A DNA stretch of 64,000 nucleotides from an uncultured Lachnospiraceae bacterium (GCA_946615865.1 CAMOIJ010000004.1:1-64000); one strand, 5' to 3'; shown: positions 16,481 to 25,940, counted from the stretch's first letter. Made by a program: numbers and translations. The notes: generated by a model not told the origin, from the letters alone.

Positions 16481-17527
16481 CTACTCTGTCGATACACTCA
16501 GATCCAGCGCCACATCTCCTTCGATTCCGTTAACTGTCCCTTTCAGGCTGTACTGCCAGCACTTGAACTTATAGGGGAAATAGAGATAATCCCCGTAGTC
16601 AGCGATCCACTTGTCGTACTCTTCCAGTTCCGCCATATTCAGGAGCATGTGGAAGGCCGCCGTATTTGCGTATATAACGGGTTCATAGCCTGCTTTCTTT
16701 ATTTTGGCGCAGAACGCCCTGACTCCCTGGGTCCATTCCTCCCTGGTCTGTCCGTTCAGGGAACTGGTGTGATCCGGTATCTGCACGCGCACCGCCACCG
16801 GCGCTCCCATCTCCTGCTGGCTCATGCTCAGGTTCGAGAGGACAAAGTCCGCGATCTCTTCCGCCGCCTTTTCGCTGTCCGCGTCGAGGTCCACATAGCA
16901 TCCGATCCTTAGTCCCACGGATTTGGCGCCGCTCATGTTCTCCTGGAATCTCTCATCCTGCACCAGTTCTCCGTCAGCATTTCTGACCGCGGCCCGGATC
17001 ATCGCGAACGCGATCTGCTCCTCCGCCACTTTGGCCCAGTTGATCTCTCCGTTGAGCGCAGAGACGTCGATGCCTCTGTTCACAGACACGCCCGCGTCCT
17101 CTCCTATATATTCCATTCCTCCTTTTTCGCCCTGCGCGAAGTCTGTCTCGGAAAATGGATTTGTCTGAAGATTTCTGTCCACGGGATAGAAATAATAGCG
17201 CCCCTCCCACATAACGACAAGATCTCCGGGAAAGAGGTTCCTCAGCATTGAGATCGTGCTGTTGCCTGACTCGAAAGAAGACTGGATCTCAAGGAGCAGC
17301 CTGTTGCGCTCCGCCTGCGCCGCCCCGTATCTGATCTTCTCGATCTGGCTGTCGGTGTAGATGCTCCCCTCCACCTGCTTCTCACTTCTAAGCCTTTCGA
17401 GGCGCACGAAGAGGATCACTGTCATCGCAAGGGACGCGGCAGTGATCATGCACATAAAAAGAATATTCAAAAAATAGAATACCTTTCTGTGATTCGGATT
17501 AGATTTTTCAGGTTCTCTGTTTTCCAT
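16481..17527 (-). CDS. Membrane-anchored GH25 (lysozyme-like) domain protein, probably catalytically inactive
   Basis: The 348 residues have a short cytoplasmic N-terminus, one membrane segment at about 17-42, a charged linker, and a GH25 (Chalaropsis lysozyme-type) domain from 151 to the end. The domain opens with RGIDVSALNGEINWAKVAEE and ends with CWQYSLKGTVNGIEGDVALD, both family-typical. Yet the strand that normally carries the catalytic D-x-E reads PVAVRVQ (243-249), and the usual YHF motif reads CYVD. The first aspartate (D154) remains. A peptidoglycan-binding or scaffolding role is therefore more likely than cleavage (inference). It lies 48 bases downstream of ilvA. Confidence 0.72.
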   Translation of the reverse strand: MENREPEKSNPNHRKVFYFLNILFMCMITAASLAMTVILFVRLERLRSEKQVEGSIYTDSQIEKIRYGAAQAERNRLLLEIQSSFESGNSTISMLRNLFPGDLVVMWEGRYYFYPVDRNLQTNPFSETDFAQGEKGGMEYIGEDAGVSVNRGIDVSALNGEINWAKVAEEQIAFAMIRAAVRNADGELVQDERFQENMSGAKSVGLRIGCYVDLDADSEKAAEEIADFVLSNLSMSQQEMGAPVAVRVQIPDHTSSLNGQTREEWTQGVRAFCAKIKKAGYEPVIYANTAAFHMLLNMAELEEYDKWIADYGDYLYFPYKFKCWQYSLKGTVNGIEGDVALDLSVSTE

Positions 17528-17575
17528 TTAGATGCTCCTGGAATACTGACCAGGCCTTACCGGACCAAATATCGC

Positions 17576-18802
17576 TCAAATGCTCACCACAGCCTGATGG
17601 ACCTTGTACCCGTTATCCGAAAGTGCCTTGATGATCTGTTTCTTGTGTTCCGTGCCGAAAGCTTCCAGCGTGATCCTCAGTTCCACTGCCGCATTGCGGT
17701 TGATGGAAACGAACTGGTTGTGCTCGAGCTTAATGACATTTCCGTTGACGCCGGCAATGATCCCGGATACTCTGTGCAGTTCGCCCGGCTTGTCGGGAAG
17801 GCGCACAGAGATCGTAAAGATCCTGTCTCTCATGATGAGACCCTGCTGAACGACGCTGGACATTGTGATGACGTCCATATTGCCGCCGCTGAGGATGGAT
17901 ACCACTTTTTTGCCCCTGCAGCTAATGTGTTTGAGAGCGGCAACTGTCAGAAGGCCTGAATTCTCGACGATCATTTTGTGATTTTCCACCATATCGAGGA
18001 AGGAGACCACCAGGTCTGAATCCGGTACTGTGATCACCTCGTCCAGATTCTTCTGAAGATAAGGGAATATCTGTGTTCCCGGCGTTTTTACGGCTGTGCC
18101 GTCCGCAATTGTGTTAACTTCGGGGAGCGTGACGACTTTTCCCGCCTCTAAAGACGCCTTGAGACATGCCGCGCCCTCCGGCTCAACCCCGATGACATTC
18201 GTATTGGGCTTGAGCATCTTGACAAGTGTAGAGACGCCGGTGGCAAGTCCGCCTCCGCCCACGGGGACCAGAATGATGTCCACCAGGGGAAGATCCTTTA
18301 TGATCTCCATAGCGATAGTACCCTGTCCCGTTGCGACATCAGGATCGTCAAAAGGATGGATGAAAGTATAACCGTGTTCCGCCGCGAGTTCCAGCGCGCG
18401 GGTGCACGCCTCGTCATATACATCTCCGTAGAGGACCACTTCCGCGCCCAGGGCCTTGGTCCTGTTCACCTTAATGAGAGGCGTAGTGGTGGGCATGACG
18501 ATGACCGCCTTTGCTCCGAATCGCTTCGCCGCGTAAGCTACTCCCTGCGCGTGGTTGCCCGCGGAAGCAGTGATCAGGCCCCTCGCCCTCTCCTCCTCGC
18601 TCAGCGTGCTGATCTTGTAGTAGGCGCCCCTCACCTTGTAAGCGCCTGTTCTCTGGCGGTTCTCGGGTTTTAAATATACCTTGCCGCCCGTCCTCTCACT
18701 GAAATAGTCCGAGTAGATAAGGCTTGTGTCCAGTGTTACCTGATCCACCGCCTCGCAGGCCTCCTCGAATTTCTTCAGTGTGATCTTCTCTTTCAGTCCC
18801 AT
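17576..18802 (-). CDS. ilvA: Threonine ammonia-lyase (threonine dehydratase) with one ACT domain
   Basis: PLP enzyme converting threonine to 2-oxobutyrate, the isoleucine precursor. The 408 residues include the PLP lysine motif ENRQRTGAYKVRGAYYK near 48-64, the glycine-rich phosphate loop PVGGGGLATG near 180-189, and one C-terminal ACT domain (RDRIFTISVRLPDKPGELHRV) from about 325. This one-ACT architecture matches the shorter IlvA/TdcB-like class. The ATG at 18802 follows GAAAGGAC. It is separated from ftsY by a long inverted repeat. Confidence 0.93.
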   Translation of the reverse strand: MGLKEKITLKKFEEACEAVDQVTLDTSLIYSDYFSERTGGKVYLKPENRQRTGAYKVRGAYYKISTLSEEERARGLITASAGNHAQGVAYAAKRFGAKAVIVMPTTTPLIKVNRTKALGAEVVLYGDVYDEACTRALELAAEHGYTFIHPFDDPDVATGQGTIAMEIIKDLPLVDIILVPVGGGGLATGVSTLVKMLKPNTNVIGVEPEGAACLKASLEAGKVVTLPEVNTIADGTAVKTPGTQIFPYLQKNLDEVITVPDSDLVVSFLDMVENHKMIVENSGLLTVAALKHISCRGKKVVSILSGGNMDVITMSSVVQQGLIMRDRIFTISVRLPDKPGELHRVSGIIAGVNGNVIKLEHNQFVSINRNAAVELRITLEAFGTEHKKQIIKALSDNGYKVHQAVVSI

Positions 18803-18821
18803 GTATAAGTCCTTTCGTAAT

Positions 18822-18911
18822 AATATTCAGCAGGTCCGACCCAAATGCTGCGCATTCGGGACGACAGCTTCCAGAGGCGCTCCGCGCATTTTTTTGGAGG
18901 TGCTGAATATT
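18822..18911 (-). repeat. Long inverted repeat with nested stems between ftsY and ilvA
   Basis: AATATTCAGCA (18822-18832) and TGCTGAATATT (18901-18911) are perfect 11-base inverted arms enclosing 68 bases. Nested inside are CCAAA/TTTGG (18841-18845, 18893-18897) and TGCGC/GCGCA (18849-18853, 18884-18888). It begins just after the ftsY stop and ends 19 bases before the ilvA ATG. No T-run follows. It could be a structured ilvA leader RNA or a small palindromic repeat. Confidence 0.6.
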
Positions 18912-18913
18912 TA

Positions 18914-19828
18914 TCAATAGAAAATCGCGTCCACGAACTGGTCGGGGTTGAACTTCTGCAGGTCCTCGATCGCTTCGCCCACGCCGATAAACTTCACCGG
19001 GATCCCCAGTTCAGACTGCACCGCGATGGCGATACCGCCCTTCGCGGTTCCGTCCATCTTGGTGAGAACTATACCGGTCAGGTTTGTGACACTGGCAAAT
19101 TCCCTCGCCTGGAAGATCGCGTTCTGGCCTGTGGTGCCGTCAAGAACCACCCAGTTCTCCCTGAAGCATCCGGGATACTCCCTGGTGATGATCCTGTCGA
19201 TCTTTTTGAGCTCCGCCATCAGGTTCTTCTTGTTGTGGAGACGGCCGGCTGTATCCACGAGAAGGATGTCCGTCCTTCTCGCCTTAGCGGCCTGCACAGC
19301 GTCGTATACGACCGCCGCGGGGTCTGACCCCTCAGCTGCTCCGATGATGTCGACGCCGGCTCTCTTTGCCCACTCTGTGAGCTGTTCGTTCGCCGCCGCG
19401 CGGAAAGTGTCAGCGCTGGCGATCAGCACTCTTTTGCCCTGTTTGCGGTAATTGGCCGCAAGCTTTCCTACAGAGGTTGTCTTGCCGACGCCGTTCACGC
19501 CGATCACAAGGACTACTGCCGGTCCCTCTTCAAAGGCATAGGCGTCCTTACTCTGTTTCATTTTATTCCTGATCCCCAGGATCAGTTCCTGGCGGCAGTC
19601 AGGGCAGTACCGGATCCTCTCATCCTTTACTTTCTGCCTGAGATCATCCAGAAGCTCTTCCGTCGTCTGGACGCCGATATCTCCCATGATCATCGTCTCT
19701 TCCAGCTCCTCGAGGAACTCCTCGCTGACCTTCTCATACCCGTAGGTATTGAAGATGATGTCCATATTGTCGGAGATGTTCGCCTTAGTTTTGCTGAGCC
19801 CCTGTTTAAGCCTGTCAAATAAGCCCAT
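18914..19828 (-). CDS. ftsY: Signal recognition particle receptor FtsY
   Basis: GTPase that receives the SRP-ribosome complex at the membrane. Starting at the second ATG (19828), which has AGAGGTGAAT upstream, it has 304 residues with the NG domain only, as usual in Clostridia. The P-loop GVNGVGKTTSVGKLA is near 113-127; DTAGR and TKMDGTAKGG follow. A Cys pair in YCPDCRQE near residue 75 is unusual for FtsY but not interpreted. It is cotranscribed downstream of smc. Confidence 0.96.
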   Translation of the reverse strand: MGLFDRLKQGLSKTKANISDNMDIIFNTYGYEKVSEEFLEELEETMIMGDIGVQTTEELLDDLRQKVKDERIRYCPDCRQELILGIRNKMKQSKDAYAFEEGPAVVLVIGVNGVGKTTSVGKLAANYRKQGKRVLIASADTFRAAANEQLTEWAKRAGVDIIGAAEGSDPAAVVYDAVQAAKARRTDILLVDTAGRLHNKKNLMAELKKIDRIITREYPGCFRENWVVLDGTTGQNAIFQAREFASVTNLTGIVLTKMDGTAKGGIAIAVQSELGIPVKFIGVGEAIEDLQKFNPDQFVDAIFY

Positions 19829-19894
19829 ATTCACCTCTTAATAATTAACTTGACTTTATTTCTTTCACTTCCCGCAGCGCACTGTTCCCGTGGA

Positions 19895-22800
19895 TCAGGA
19901 AACAAGATCCTTTTCATCGATCAGGTCCACGCTGACGAGTGCTGAGACGCCCTTTTCCTGCATGGTGATCCCGTACAGGCGGTCCGCTTCCTGCATCGTG
20001 CCTCTTCTGTGTGTGATCACGATAAACTGTGTGTGCTCCGTAAGTCTGTGCAGGTAGTCCGCGAACCTGTCCACATTGCTCTCATCCAGCGCCGCTTCGA
20101 TCTCATCGAGCAGACAGAAGGGCGAGGGCTTCAGATTCTGGATCGCGAACAGAAGGGCGATAGCCGTGAGGGCCTTCTCTCCGCCAGACAGCGCGTTCAT
20201 GTTCTGCAGCTTTTTCCCGGGCGGCTGCGCGATGACACGCACGCCTGCTTCCAGGATGTCCCTGTCTTCCATCAGCTCAAGACGGCCCTTTCCGCCGCCG
20301 AACATGAGTTTAAAGACTTTGTCGAACTCCTCCTGGATCCTGCTGAACTGCTCCTGGAACTGCTTTCTCATGGAAGCATCCAGTTCCGCTATGATCTTTT
20401 CAAGGCTCTGAGCCGCTTCAGTGAGGTCGTCGTGCTGGGTCTTAAGGAAAGTATATCTCTCCATCAGTTCCCGGTACTCCTCGATCGCGTCCACATTGAC
20501 GCTTCCGAGCGCCTTGATCCTCGCCTTGATCTCCGCGATCTCTTTTTTCAACTGCGCTATGTCACTGAGTTCCTCGTCCCGGAGTTTCACGGCGTCACTG
20601 AGAGTGATCTCATATTCGTTCCACATATAGGTGACGCGGTTGTCCACTTCTTCCTGCAGACGCTCCCTTCGGTTGTGAAGCCTTACGCCCTCTTTGTCGA
20701 GAGCGTGGATCTGCTCGGACAGAGTTTCTTTTTCGGAGAGCTGCTTCTGCATTGCCTCTCTGAGTCTGTCTCTCTCCTGATTCTTCTCCTCCAGCGCCCT
20801 GCGGCCGCCGTCCTGGGCGTCCTCGGAACCCGTAAGCTGTTCCCTGAGTCCGCGGATCCTTTCTGTGCCGCTCTCTATGACAGCGTCGCCCCCGGCGATG
20901 GCTGTATCGATCTCCTCGAGTTCTCTTCCGCGTCTTACAAGGTCCTCCTGCACGCGGTCAAGATCTTTTTGTTCAAAAGATTGCTGCTGCAGCGTCTTCT
21001 CGATCTCTGTGTCCCACTTGGACAGGATCTGGGTCTGAACCCCCTCTTCTTTGCGGAGCTCGTCCAGCTTTTTCTCCAGTTCGCTGACAGCCGCATTCAT
21101 CTTCTCTTCGCCGTCCGCGGAAGAAGCGAGCCTCTGTTCGGCTTCTCTTAGATCCGCCTCCAGTTCCTTCTTCTGCCGCTCGATCAGCTCGCGCTCTTTT
21201 GCCATCTCTTCCGCGCTGCCGGCCGCCTCTTTTTTCTTCTCCTGCTGGCTGGCGATACTCATTCTGACCGTATTCTGCTTCAGAAACGCTTCCTGCTGTG
21301 CCTGGCGATTTTCTTCCAGCTCTTTTCTCAGGTCCGTCCTCTCGGATTTGATGTCTTCGATGGCCTGCTCGTGCTGCCGCGTCTCTCTTTCCGCTTCCTT
21401 AACCTTCTCCTGGAGTTCCGCCATTTCACGGCGCCTGCCCAGAAGGTTGCTGTTATTCTTGTAAGCGCCGCCGCTGATCGCGCCGCCGGGCATGAACAGT
21501 TCGCCCTCCAGCGTCACCATACGCACGGAATGACCATACTTTTTGTTCACTGCCGCCGCGTGGTCAAACCGGTCGACGATCACGATCCTTCCCAGAAGGG
21601 AAGCCGCAACAGGGCGGTACCTGTCGTTGCAGCGCACAAGGCTGTCCGCAAGACCGATCACTCCCGGTTCCTGCAGCACCTTTGTATTTCTGAATTCCTG
21701 AGGCCTTCCGAGATCATTAAGAGGGAGGAAAGTAGCTCTTCCCGCTTTTTCCCTCTTGAGGAGCTCTATCATGCGTCTGGCAGTTTCCGCGTCCTCAGTC
21801 ACGATGTTCTGGATATTTCCTCCCAGAGCCACTTCGATCGCTGTCTCGTATTTTTTGTCTGTTTTGAGAAGATCCGCCACTACGCCGATGACGCCCTTTT
21901 CTGCGCCGCGGTTCTGCATGACTTTCCTGACGCTTCCGCCAAATCCTTCATACCTCTCGGTCAGGTTGACCAGCGCGTCGAGACGGGATTTCTCCTGATG
22001 GTATCTCAGCTGGCTGGCGCGCAGCTGCTCATCTTCATCTCCCAGTCTCTTTTTCATGCCGGAGATGGTTGACTCTATCTCCTTCTGCCGCTCCTGGAGC
22101 CTTCTGACGGACTCGGCGATCTCCCTGAACTGCTTCCGCAGTTCATCGATGATCTGGCTCTGTTCAGTCTCGCTGGACTGAGCCTGTTCGATGCCTGCTG
22201 ATAGTTCCTGCCTTCTTCTTTCGTTCTCCTCCTGACGGGCGCTCAGGCTCGCAATGCTGGATTTGATGGTGGCGCGCTCACTCAGAATCCGGAGGATCTC
22301 ACTCTTGCCGAGGTCCACCTGTCTTGAGTAGCGGATGATCTGATCAGCGCATCCGGAAGCGCTCTCCCTGGCTTTAGTCTGCTCTCTGCGCAGTTCGTCC
22401 AGACTGCTGTCGATCTCCTTCTTTCTCCCGAGGATCTCCTCCTCTTCTCTGCGCGCTCTCTCTATTTCGGCAGATACGGATTCTCTTCTCGTCCTGAAAT
22501 GATCCGCATTTGCAGATGCTGCGCGGACCTGTTCCTCAATGACCTTGATCTCGCCCTCGATCTTCTCCCTGACGACGCTGGCGTTTGTGATCCTGTTGCG
22601 GATCTGCTCGATCTCTCCTTCAAGTTCGCCCAGCCGCCGGCGGCCCTGTTCATATTCCTGTCCGGTCCTGTCATGGCTTTCCCGGGCGTTCTCAAGATCT
22701 CTCCCGATCGTCTCCTCGTTTTCTTTTACCGATTCAAGTTCCGCAAGGTTCTTCTGGTTCTCTAAAAGGAAGAGATTGACATCCCTTGCCTTGAGGGCGT

Positions 22801-23458
22801 CTCTTTCCTTGAAAAAGACCTTGGCTTTTTCCGACTGTTTCTCCAGAGTCGGCACCTGCTTCTCAAGTTCTGCCAGAATATCGTTGATCCTCACAAGGTT
22901 ATCCTTCTCACTTGCGAGTTTCTTCAAAGTCATATCTTTGCGTCTCTTGAACTTGACGATACCCACCGCCTCGTCAAAGAGTTCCCTGCGGTCCTCGGGC
23001 TTGTCGCTGAGGATCTTATCGATCTGCCCCTGCCCGATAATGGAATATCCTTCCTTGCCGATTCCGGTGTCATAGAAAAGTTCGTGAATATCTCTCAGAC
23101 GGCACGATGCTCCGTTCATCAGATATTCTGTCTCGCCGCTTCTGTAGATCCTCCTCGCCACGGTCACTTCCTTGTAGTCCGTGGGAAGCTTGTGGTCGGA
23201 ATTATCCAAAGTAATTGCCACGTAAGCATATCCCATGGGTTTTCTCGATTCCGTGCCCGCAAATATGACGTCCTGCATAGAGGAGCCGCGCAGCTGCTTG
23301 ACCCTCTGCTCGCCCAGCACCCAGCGGACAGCGTCCGCGACGTTGCTCTTTCCGCTGCCGTTGGGGCCTACGATACCCGTTATCCCATTATGAAAGTCAA
23401 ATCTGATCTTGTTGGCAAAAGATTTAAAGCCTTGGATCTCGATACATTTAAGATACAT
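19895..23458 (-). CDS. smc: Chromosome partition protein SMC
   Basis: Condensin ATPase that organises and segregates the chromosome. The 1187 residues show the Walker A motif GPNGSGKSN (31-39), two long coiled coils (about 165-500 and 675-1010), a flexible hinge around 515-660 (YEGFGGSVRKVMQ, DLLKTDKKYETAIEVALGG), and the C-terminal signature ALSGGEKALTA with Walker B PFCLLDEIEAALDE. Full length. It lies between rnc and ftsY, a conserved arrangement. The ScpA/ScpB partners are not in this window. Confidence 0.98.
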   Translation of the reverse strand: MYLKCIEIQGFKSFANKIRFDFHNGITGIVGPNGSGKSNVADAVRWVLGEQRVKQLRGSSMQDVIFAGTESRKPMGYAYVAITLDNSDHKLPTDYKEVTVARRIYRSGETEYLMNGASCRLRDIHELFYDTGIGKEGYSIIGQGQIDKILSDKPEDRRELFDEAVGIVKFKRRKDMTLKKLASEKDNLVRINDILAELEKQVPTLEKQSEKAKVFFKERDALKARDVNLFLLENQKNLAELESVKENEETIGRDLENARESHDRTGQEYEQGRRRLGELEGEIEQIRNRITNASVVREKIEGEIKVIEEQVRAASANADHFRTRRESVSAEIERARREEEEILGRKKEIDSSLDELRREQTKARESASGCADQIIRYSRQVDLGKSEILRILSERATIKSSIASLSARQEENERRRQELSAGIEQAQSSETEQSQIIDELRKQFREIAESVRRLQERQKEIESTISGMKKRLGDEDEQLRASQLRYHQEKSRLDALVNLTERYEGFGGSVRKVMQNRGAEKGVIGVVADLLKTDKKYETAIEVALGGNIQNIVTEDAETARRMIELLKREKAGRATFLPLNDLGRPQEFRNTKVLQEPGVIGLADSLVRCNDRYRPVAASLLGRIVIVDRFDHAAAVNKKYGHSVRMVTLEGELFMPGGAISGGAYKNNSNLLGRRREMAELQEKVKEAERETRQHEQAIEDIKSERTDLRKELEENRQAQQEAFLKQNTVRMSIASQQEKKKEAAGSAEEMAKERELIERQKKELEADLREAEQRLASSADGEEKMNAAVSELEKKLDELRKEEGVQTQILSKWDTEIEKTLQQQSFEQKDLDRVQEDLVRRGRELEEIDTAIAGGDAVIESGTERIRGLREQLTGSEDAQDGGRRALEEKNQERDRLREAMQKQLSEKETLSEQIHALDKEGVRLHNRRERLQEEVDNRVTYMWNEYEITLSDAVKLRDEELSDIAQLKKEIAEIKARIKALGSVNVDAIEEYRELMERYTFLKTQHDDLTEAAQSLEKIIAELDASMRKQFQEQFSRIQEEFDKVFKLMFGGGKGRLELMEDRDILEAGVRVIAQPPGKKLQNMNALSGGEKALTAIALLFAIQNLKPSPFCLLDEIEAALDESNVDRFADYLHRLTEHTQFIVITHRRGTMQEADRLYGITMQEKGVSALVSVDLIDEKDLVS

Positions 23459-23477
23459 TTATATTTATTTCCCTGCT

Positions 23478-24176
23478 TTATGATTCCTTACTGCTGCTGC
23501 GGATCTTTCTGATCCCGGCGTAGGCCGCCTGCTGCTCAGCCGCTTTCTTGGAGCGGCCCTCTCCTGTGCCTATGAGCTTATCCCCTACAAAGACGCCGGT
23601 CCGATATAGTTTCATGTGTTCCGGGCCGGTCTCTGAAAGAAGCTCATAGCGCAGCGTCTCGCCTCGTCCCTGCGCCCATTCCTGGAGCATGGATTTGGAA
23701 TCATAAAAGAACACTCTGTCCCTGTCCGACAGAATAAACTGCATGATAAAACGACGCGGAGGTTCCACCTCCCCGCAGTCCAGATACATAGCCCCGATCA
23801 CGGCTTCCACTACGTCGCACAGGATAGACTCTTTGTCCCTGCCTCCGCTGACCTCTTCGCCCTTTCCCAGGCGCAGGAATTCCGGAATCCCGAGGTTCCT
23901 CGCGCAGTCCGCCAGAGACGGCTCGCAGACAAGGCTGGCTCGCAGTTTGGTCAGCTCTCCCTCTCTCTTTTCGGGGTATTCATTATACAGAAAAGCGCTG
24001 GAGACCATCTCAAGAACAGCATCTCCGAGGAACTCCAGCCTTTCGTAATCCTTATAACGGTGTATTTTCTGCTCATTGGCAAAGGACGTATGGGTCAGAG
24101 CGCATTCCAGAAGATATCTGTCTTTGAAATGATAACCAATACGTCCTTCCAGAACTTCCAGTGAAGAATTTCTCAT
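23478..24176 (-). CDS. rnc: Ribonuclease III
   Basis: Double-strand-specific endonuclease for rRNA processing. The 232 residues have the catalytic signature ERLEFLGDAVLEMVSS near 45-60, the second acidic site DVVEAVIGAMYLD near 120-132, and a C-terminal dsRNA-binding domain ending KKAAEQQAAYAGIRKI. Its start overlaps the acpP stop by four bases, and smc starts 19 bases after its end. Confidence 0.97.
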   Translation of the reverse strand: MRNSSLEVLEGRIGYHFKDRYLLECALTHTSFANEQKIHRYKDYERLEFLGDAVLEMVSSAFLYNEYPEKREGELTKLRASLVCEPSLADCARNLGIPEFLRLGKGEEVSGGRDKESILCDVVEAVIGAMYLDCGEVEPPRRFIMQFILSDRDRVFFYDSKSMLQEWAQGRGETLRYELLSETGPEHMKLYRTGVFVGDKLIGTGEGRSKKAAEQQAAYAGIRKIRSSSKES

Positions 24177-24412
24177 CCCTCGGTCGCCCCCTTGATCAGG
24201 GCGAGCGCTTCTCCGACGGTTGTCACCTTGGAGGCGACTTCCGTATCAACCTTCACATCGTATTCGTCCTCAATTCCCATGATAATGGAAGCGACATCCA
24301 GAGAATCTGCACCAAGGTCGTCATCAAATGTCGTATCCATAGTGATCTCATCGGGATCAATACCGAGCACATCCGCAATAATCGCACACAGTTTCTTGAA
24401 ATCTTCGTCCAT
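24173..24412 (-). CDS. acpP: Acyl carrier protein
   Basis: A 79-residue acidic carrier protein. The phosphopantetheine-accepting serine is S37 in DLGADSLDVAS. The ATG at 24412 has AAAGGAGACTGATC upstream. It lies 12 bases after plsX and overlaps rnc by four bases. It carries fatty acyl chains for PlsX and fatty acid synthesis. Confidence 0.97.
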   Translation of the reverse strand: MDEDFKKLCAIIADVLGIDPDEITMDTTFDDDLGADSLDVASIIMGIEDEYDVKVDTEVASKVTTVGEALALIKGATEG

Positions 24413-24424
24413 GATCAGTCTCCT

Positions 24425-25474
24425 TTATTCTTCAGAATTTTTCTTCACTCTGCGGGCAGACGCAAGTTCATCCAGTTTCATTTCGCTGCGGAAAAGATCG
24501 TTGATCTTCTTTTCCTTAAAGGTTATGCACTGCTCCAGTGCGTGCTCGATCTCCGCCGCCTTGGAATTGCCATGGGACTTGACCACAAGTCCCTTGAGAC
24601 CAAGCATCGGCGCTCCGCCGTACTCGGAAGCATCGAAGGTCTTTATCATGCCCTTTAGAGCAGGCTTGATCATCAGAGCTCCGATCTTGCTCACAAAGGA
24701 CGACATAAGCGCTCCCTTGAGTTCGTGCAGGATCACCTTGGCCACGCCCTCATACATTTTCAAAATAGCGTTTCCGGTAAATGCATCCGTTACCGCCACA
24801 TCCACCGCGCCTTCGGGGATCTCTCTCGCCTCGATATTGCCCACAAAATTGATATCAGGGCAATCCTTCAGCAGCTGATAGGCCTGCTTGGCAAGTTCAT
24901 TGCCCTTCTCCTCTTCCGTGCCCACATTGACAAGTCCGACTCTGGGTTTCTCGACGCCTGTCATATTGCGCATATAGATCGAGCCCATCTGCGCGAACTG
25001 AAGGAGCATGGAAGGTCTGGGATCCATATTTGCGCCGCAGTCGATCAAAAGGACCGGTCCCTTAGCCGTCGGCATCAGCGGAGCCAGCGGGGGTCTCTCG
25101 ATTCCCTTGATCCTTCCCACAAGAAGCTGTCCCCCTGCGAGAGCCGCTCCGGTACTTCCGGCAGTCACAAACGCGTCGCACTCCCCGTCCTTGACAAGGC
25201 GAAGTCCCTTTACGATAGACGAATCCTTCTTGGTCCGGATCGCGTCCACCGGGGGCTCTGCCATAGCGATCACTTCCGTGCAGTTCAGGATCTCCACTCT
25301 GTCGGCGGGAAATGTAAGCTTCTCAAGTTCCGCCTTAACGATCTCTTCCTTTCCGGTAAGTGTCACCTTAAGATTCGGGCATTTATTAAGTGCGTTCACC
25401 GCGCCCTTGACAATCTCAGAAGGCGCGTTGTCACCGCCCATAGCGTCTACAGCTACATGTACAAATTCACTCAT
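24425..25474 (-). CDS. plsX: Phosphate acyltransferase PlsX
   Basis: Peripheral membrane enzyme that turns acyl-ACP into acyl-phosphate for PlsY. The 349 residues start VHVAVDAMGGDNAPSEIVKGA, the family signature, and include SSIVKGLRLVKDGECDAFVTAGSTGA split over about 85-112 and LIDCGANMDPRP near 165. It starts from its own promoter and leads the plsX-acpP-rnc-smc-ftsY unit. No fapR gene or clear FapR site is seen next to it. Confidence 0.97.
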   Translation of the reverse strand: MSEFVHVAVDAMGGDNAPSEIVKGAVNALNKCPNLKVTLTGKEEIVKAELEKLTFPADRVEILNCTEVIAMAEPPVDAIRTKKDSSIVKGLRLVKDGECDAFVTAGSTGAALAGGQLLVGRIKGIERPPLAPLMPTAKGPVLLIDCGANMDPRPSMLLQFAQMGSIYMRNMTGVEKPRVGLVNVGTEEEKGNELAKQAYQLLKDCPDINFVGNIEAREIPEGAVDVAVTDAFTGNAILKMYEGVAKVILHELKGALMSSFVSKIGALMIKPALKGMIKTFDASEYGGAPMLGLKGLVVKSHGNSKAAEIEHALEQCITFKEKKINDLFRSEMKLDELASARRVKKNSEE

Positions 25475-25532
25475 ACTATTTCCTGTTTCTGTTTAGTCCA
25501 ATACCATACAATCTGAATACTGTTACGCATTT

Positions 25533-25561
25533 AATATACTAAAAGGGCTCTTATATTGCAA
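25533..25561 (-). promoter_or_regulatory. Promoter for the plsX operon
   Basis: TTGCAA (25556-25561), a 17-base spacer and TATATT (25533-25538) on the minus strand, about 60 bases upstream of plsX. Confidence 0.6.
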
Positions 25562-25636
25562 GTACAGCCGCCTTACAAACCCTTTACGCAAGCCTCCCGG
25601 GTTCCTCGCGGACTTCTCTCCCGGTGCGGATTTTTC

Positions 25637-25671
25637 AAAAAAACAGGCGGATGCTTTTCAGCATCCGCCTG
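25637..25671 (-). terminator. Intrinsic terminator of rpmF
   Basis: CAGGCGGATGCT pairs with AGCATCCGCCTG (25644-25655 and 25660-25671) around a four-base loop. On the minus strand a run of seven T follows. It separates rpmF from plsX. Confidence 0.88.
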
Positions 25672-25717
25672 GAATCAGTTCTGATTCAGTTCATGATCAC
25701 AATAAATCTATGATCCG

Positions 25718-25900
25718 TCAGTCTTCGACTTCAATCACGGTCTTCTTATTATAGGAGCCGCAATTTCTGCACACTCTGTGGGGCATCGTAAGAGCGCCGC
25801 ACTTGCTGCACTTAACGAGAGTCGGAGCAGTCATTTTCCAGTTTGCTCTTCTCTTATCTCTATGACTTCTGGATGATTTATTCTTAGGGCAGATAGACAT
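25718..25900 (-). CDS. rpmF: 50S ribosomal protein L32
   Basis: The 60 residues start MSICPKNKSSRSHRDKRRAN and carry the zinc ribbon CSKCGALTMPHRVCRNCG (two CxxC pairs). The start has AAGGAGGTG upstream and a consensus promoter. It is a stand-alone transcript ending at the terminator before plsX. The yceD (DUF177) gene that usually precedes rpmF is absent. Confidence 0.97.
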   Translation of the reverse strand: MSICPKNKSSRSHRDKRRANWKMTAPTLVKCSKCGALTMPHRVCRNCGSYNKKTVIEVED

Positions 25901-25940
25901 CGTTACACCTCCTTACCGTTCAAGTAGTCACACAAATGGT

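Noticed and set aside
25475-25640. FapR operator upstream of plsX
   Set aside because: No convincing match to the FapR palindrome around the promoter; only a SigA-type promoter is visible.
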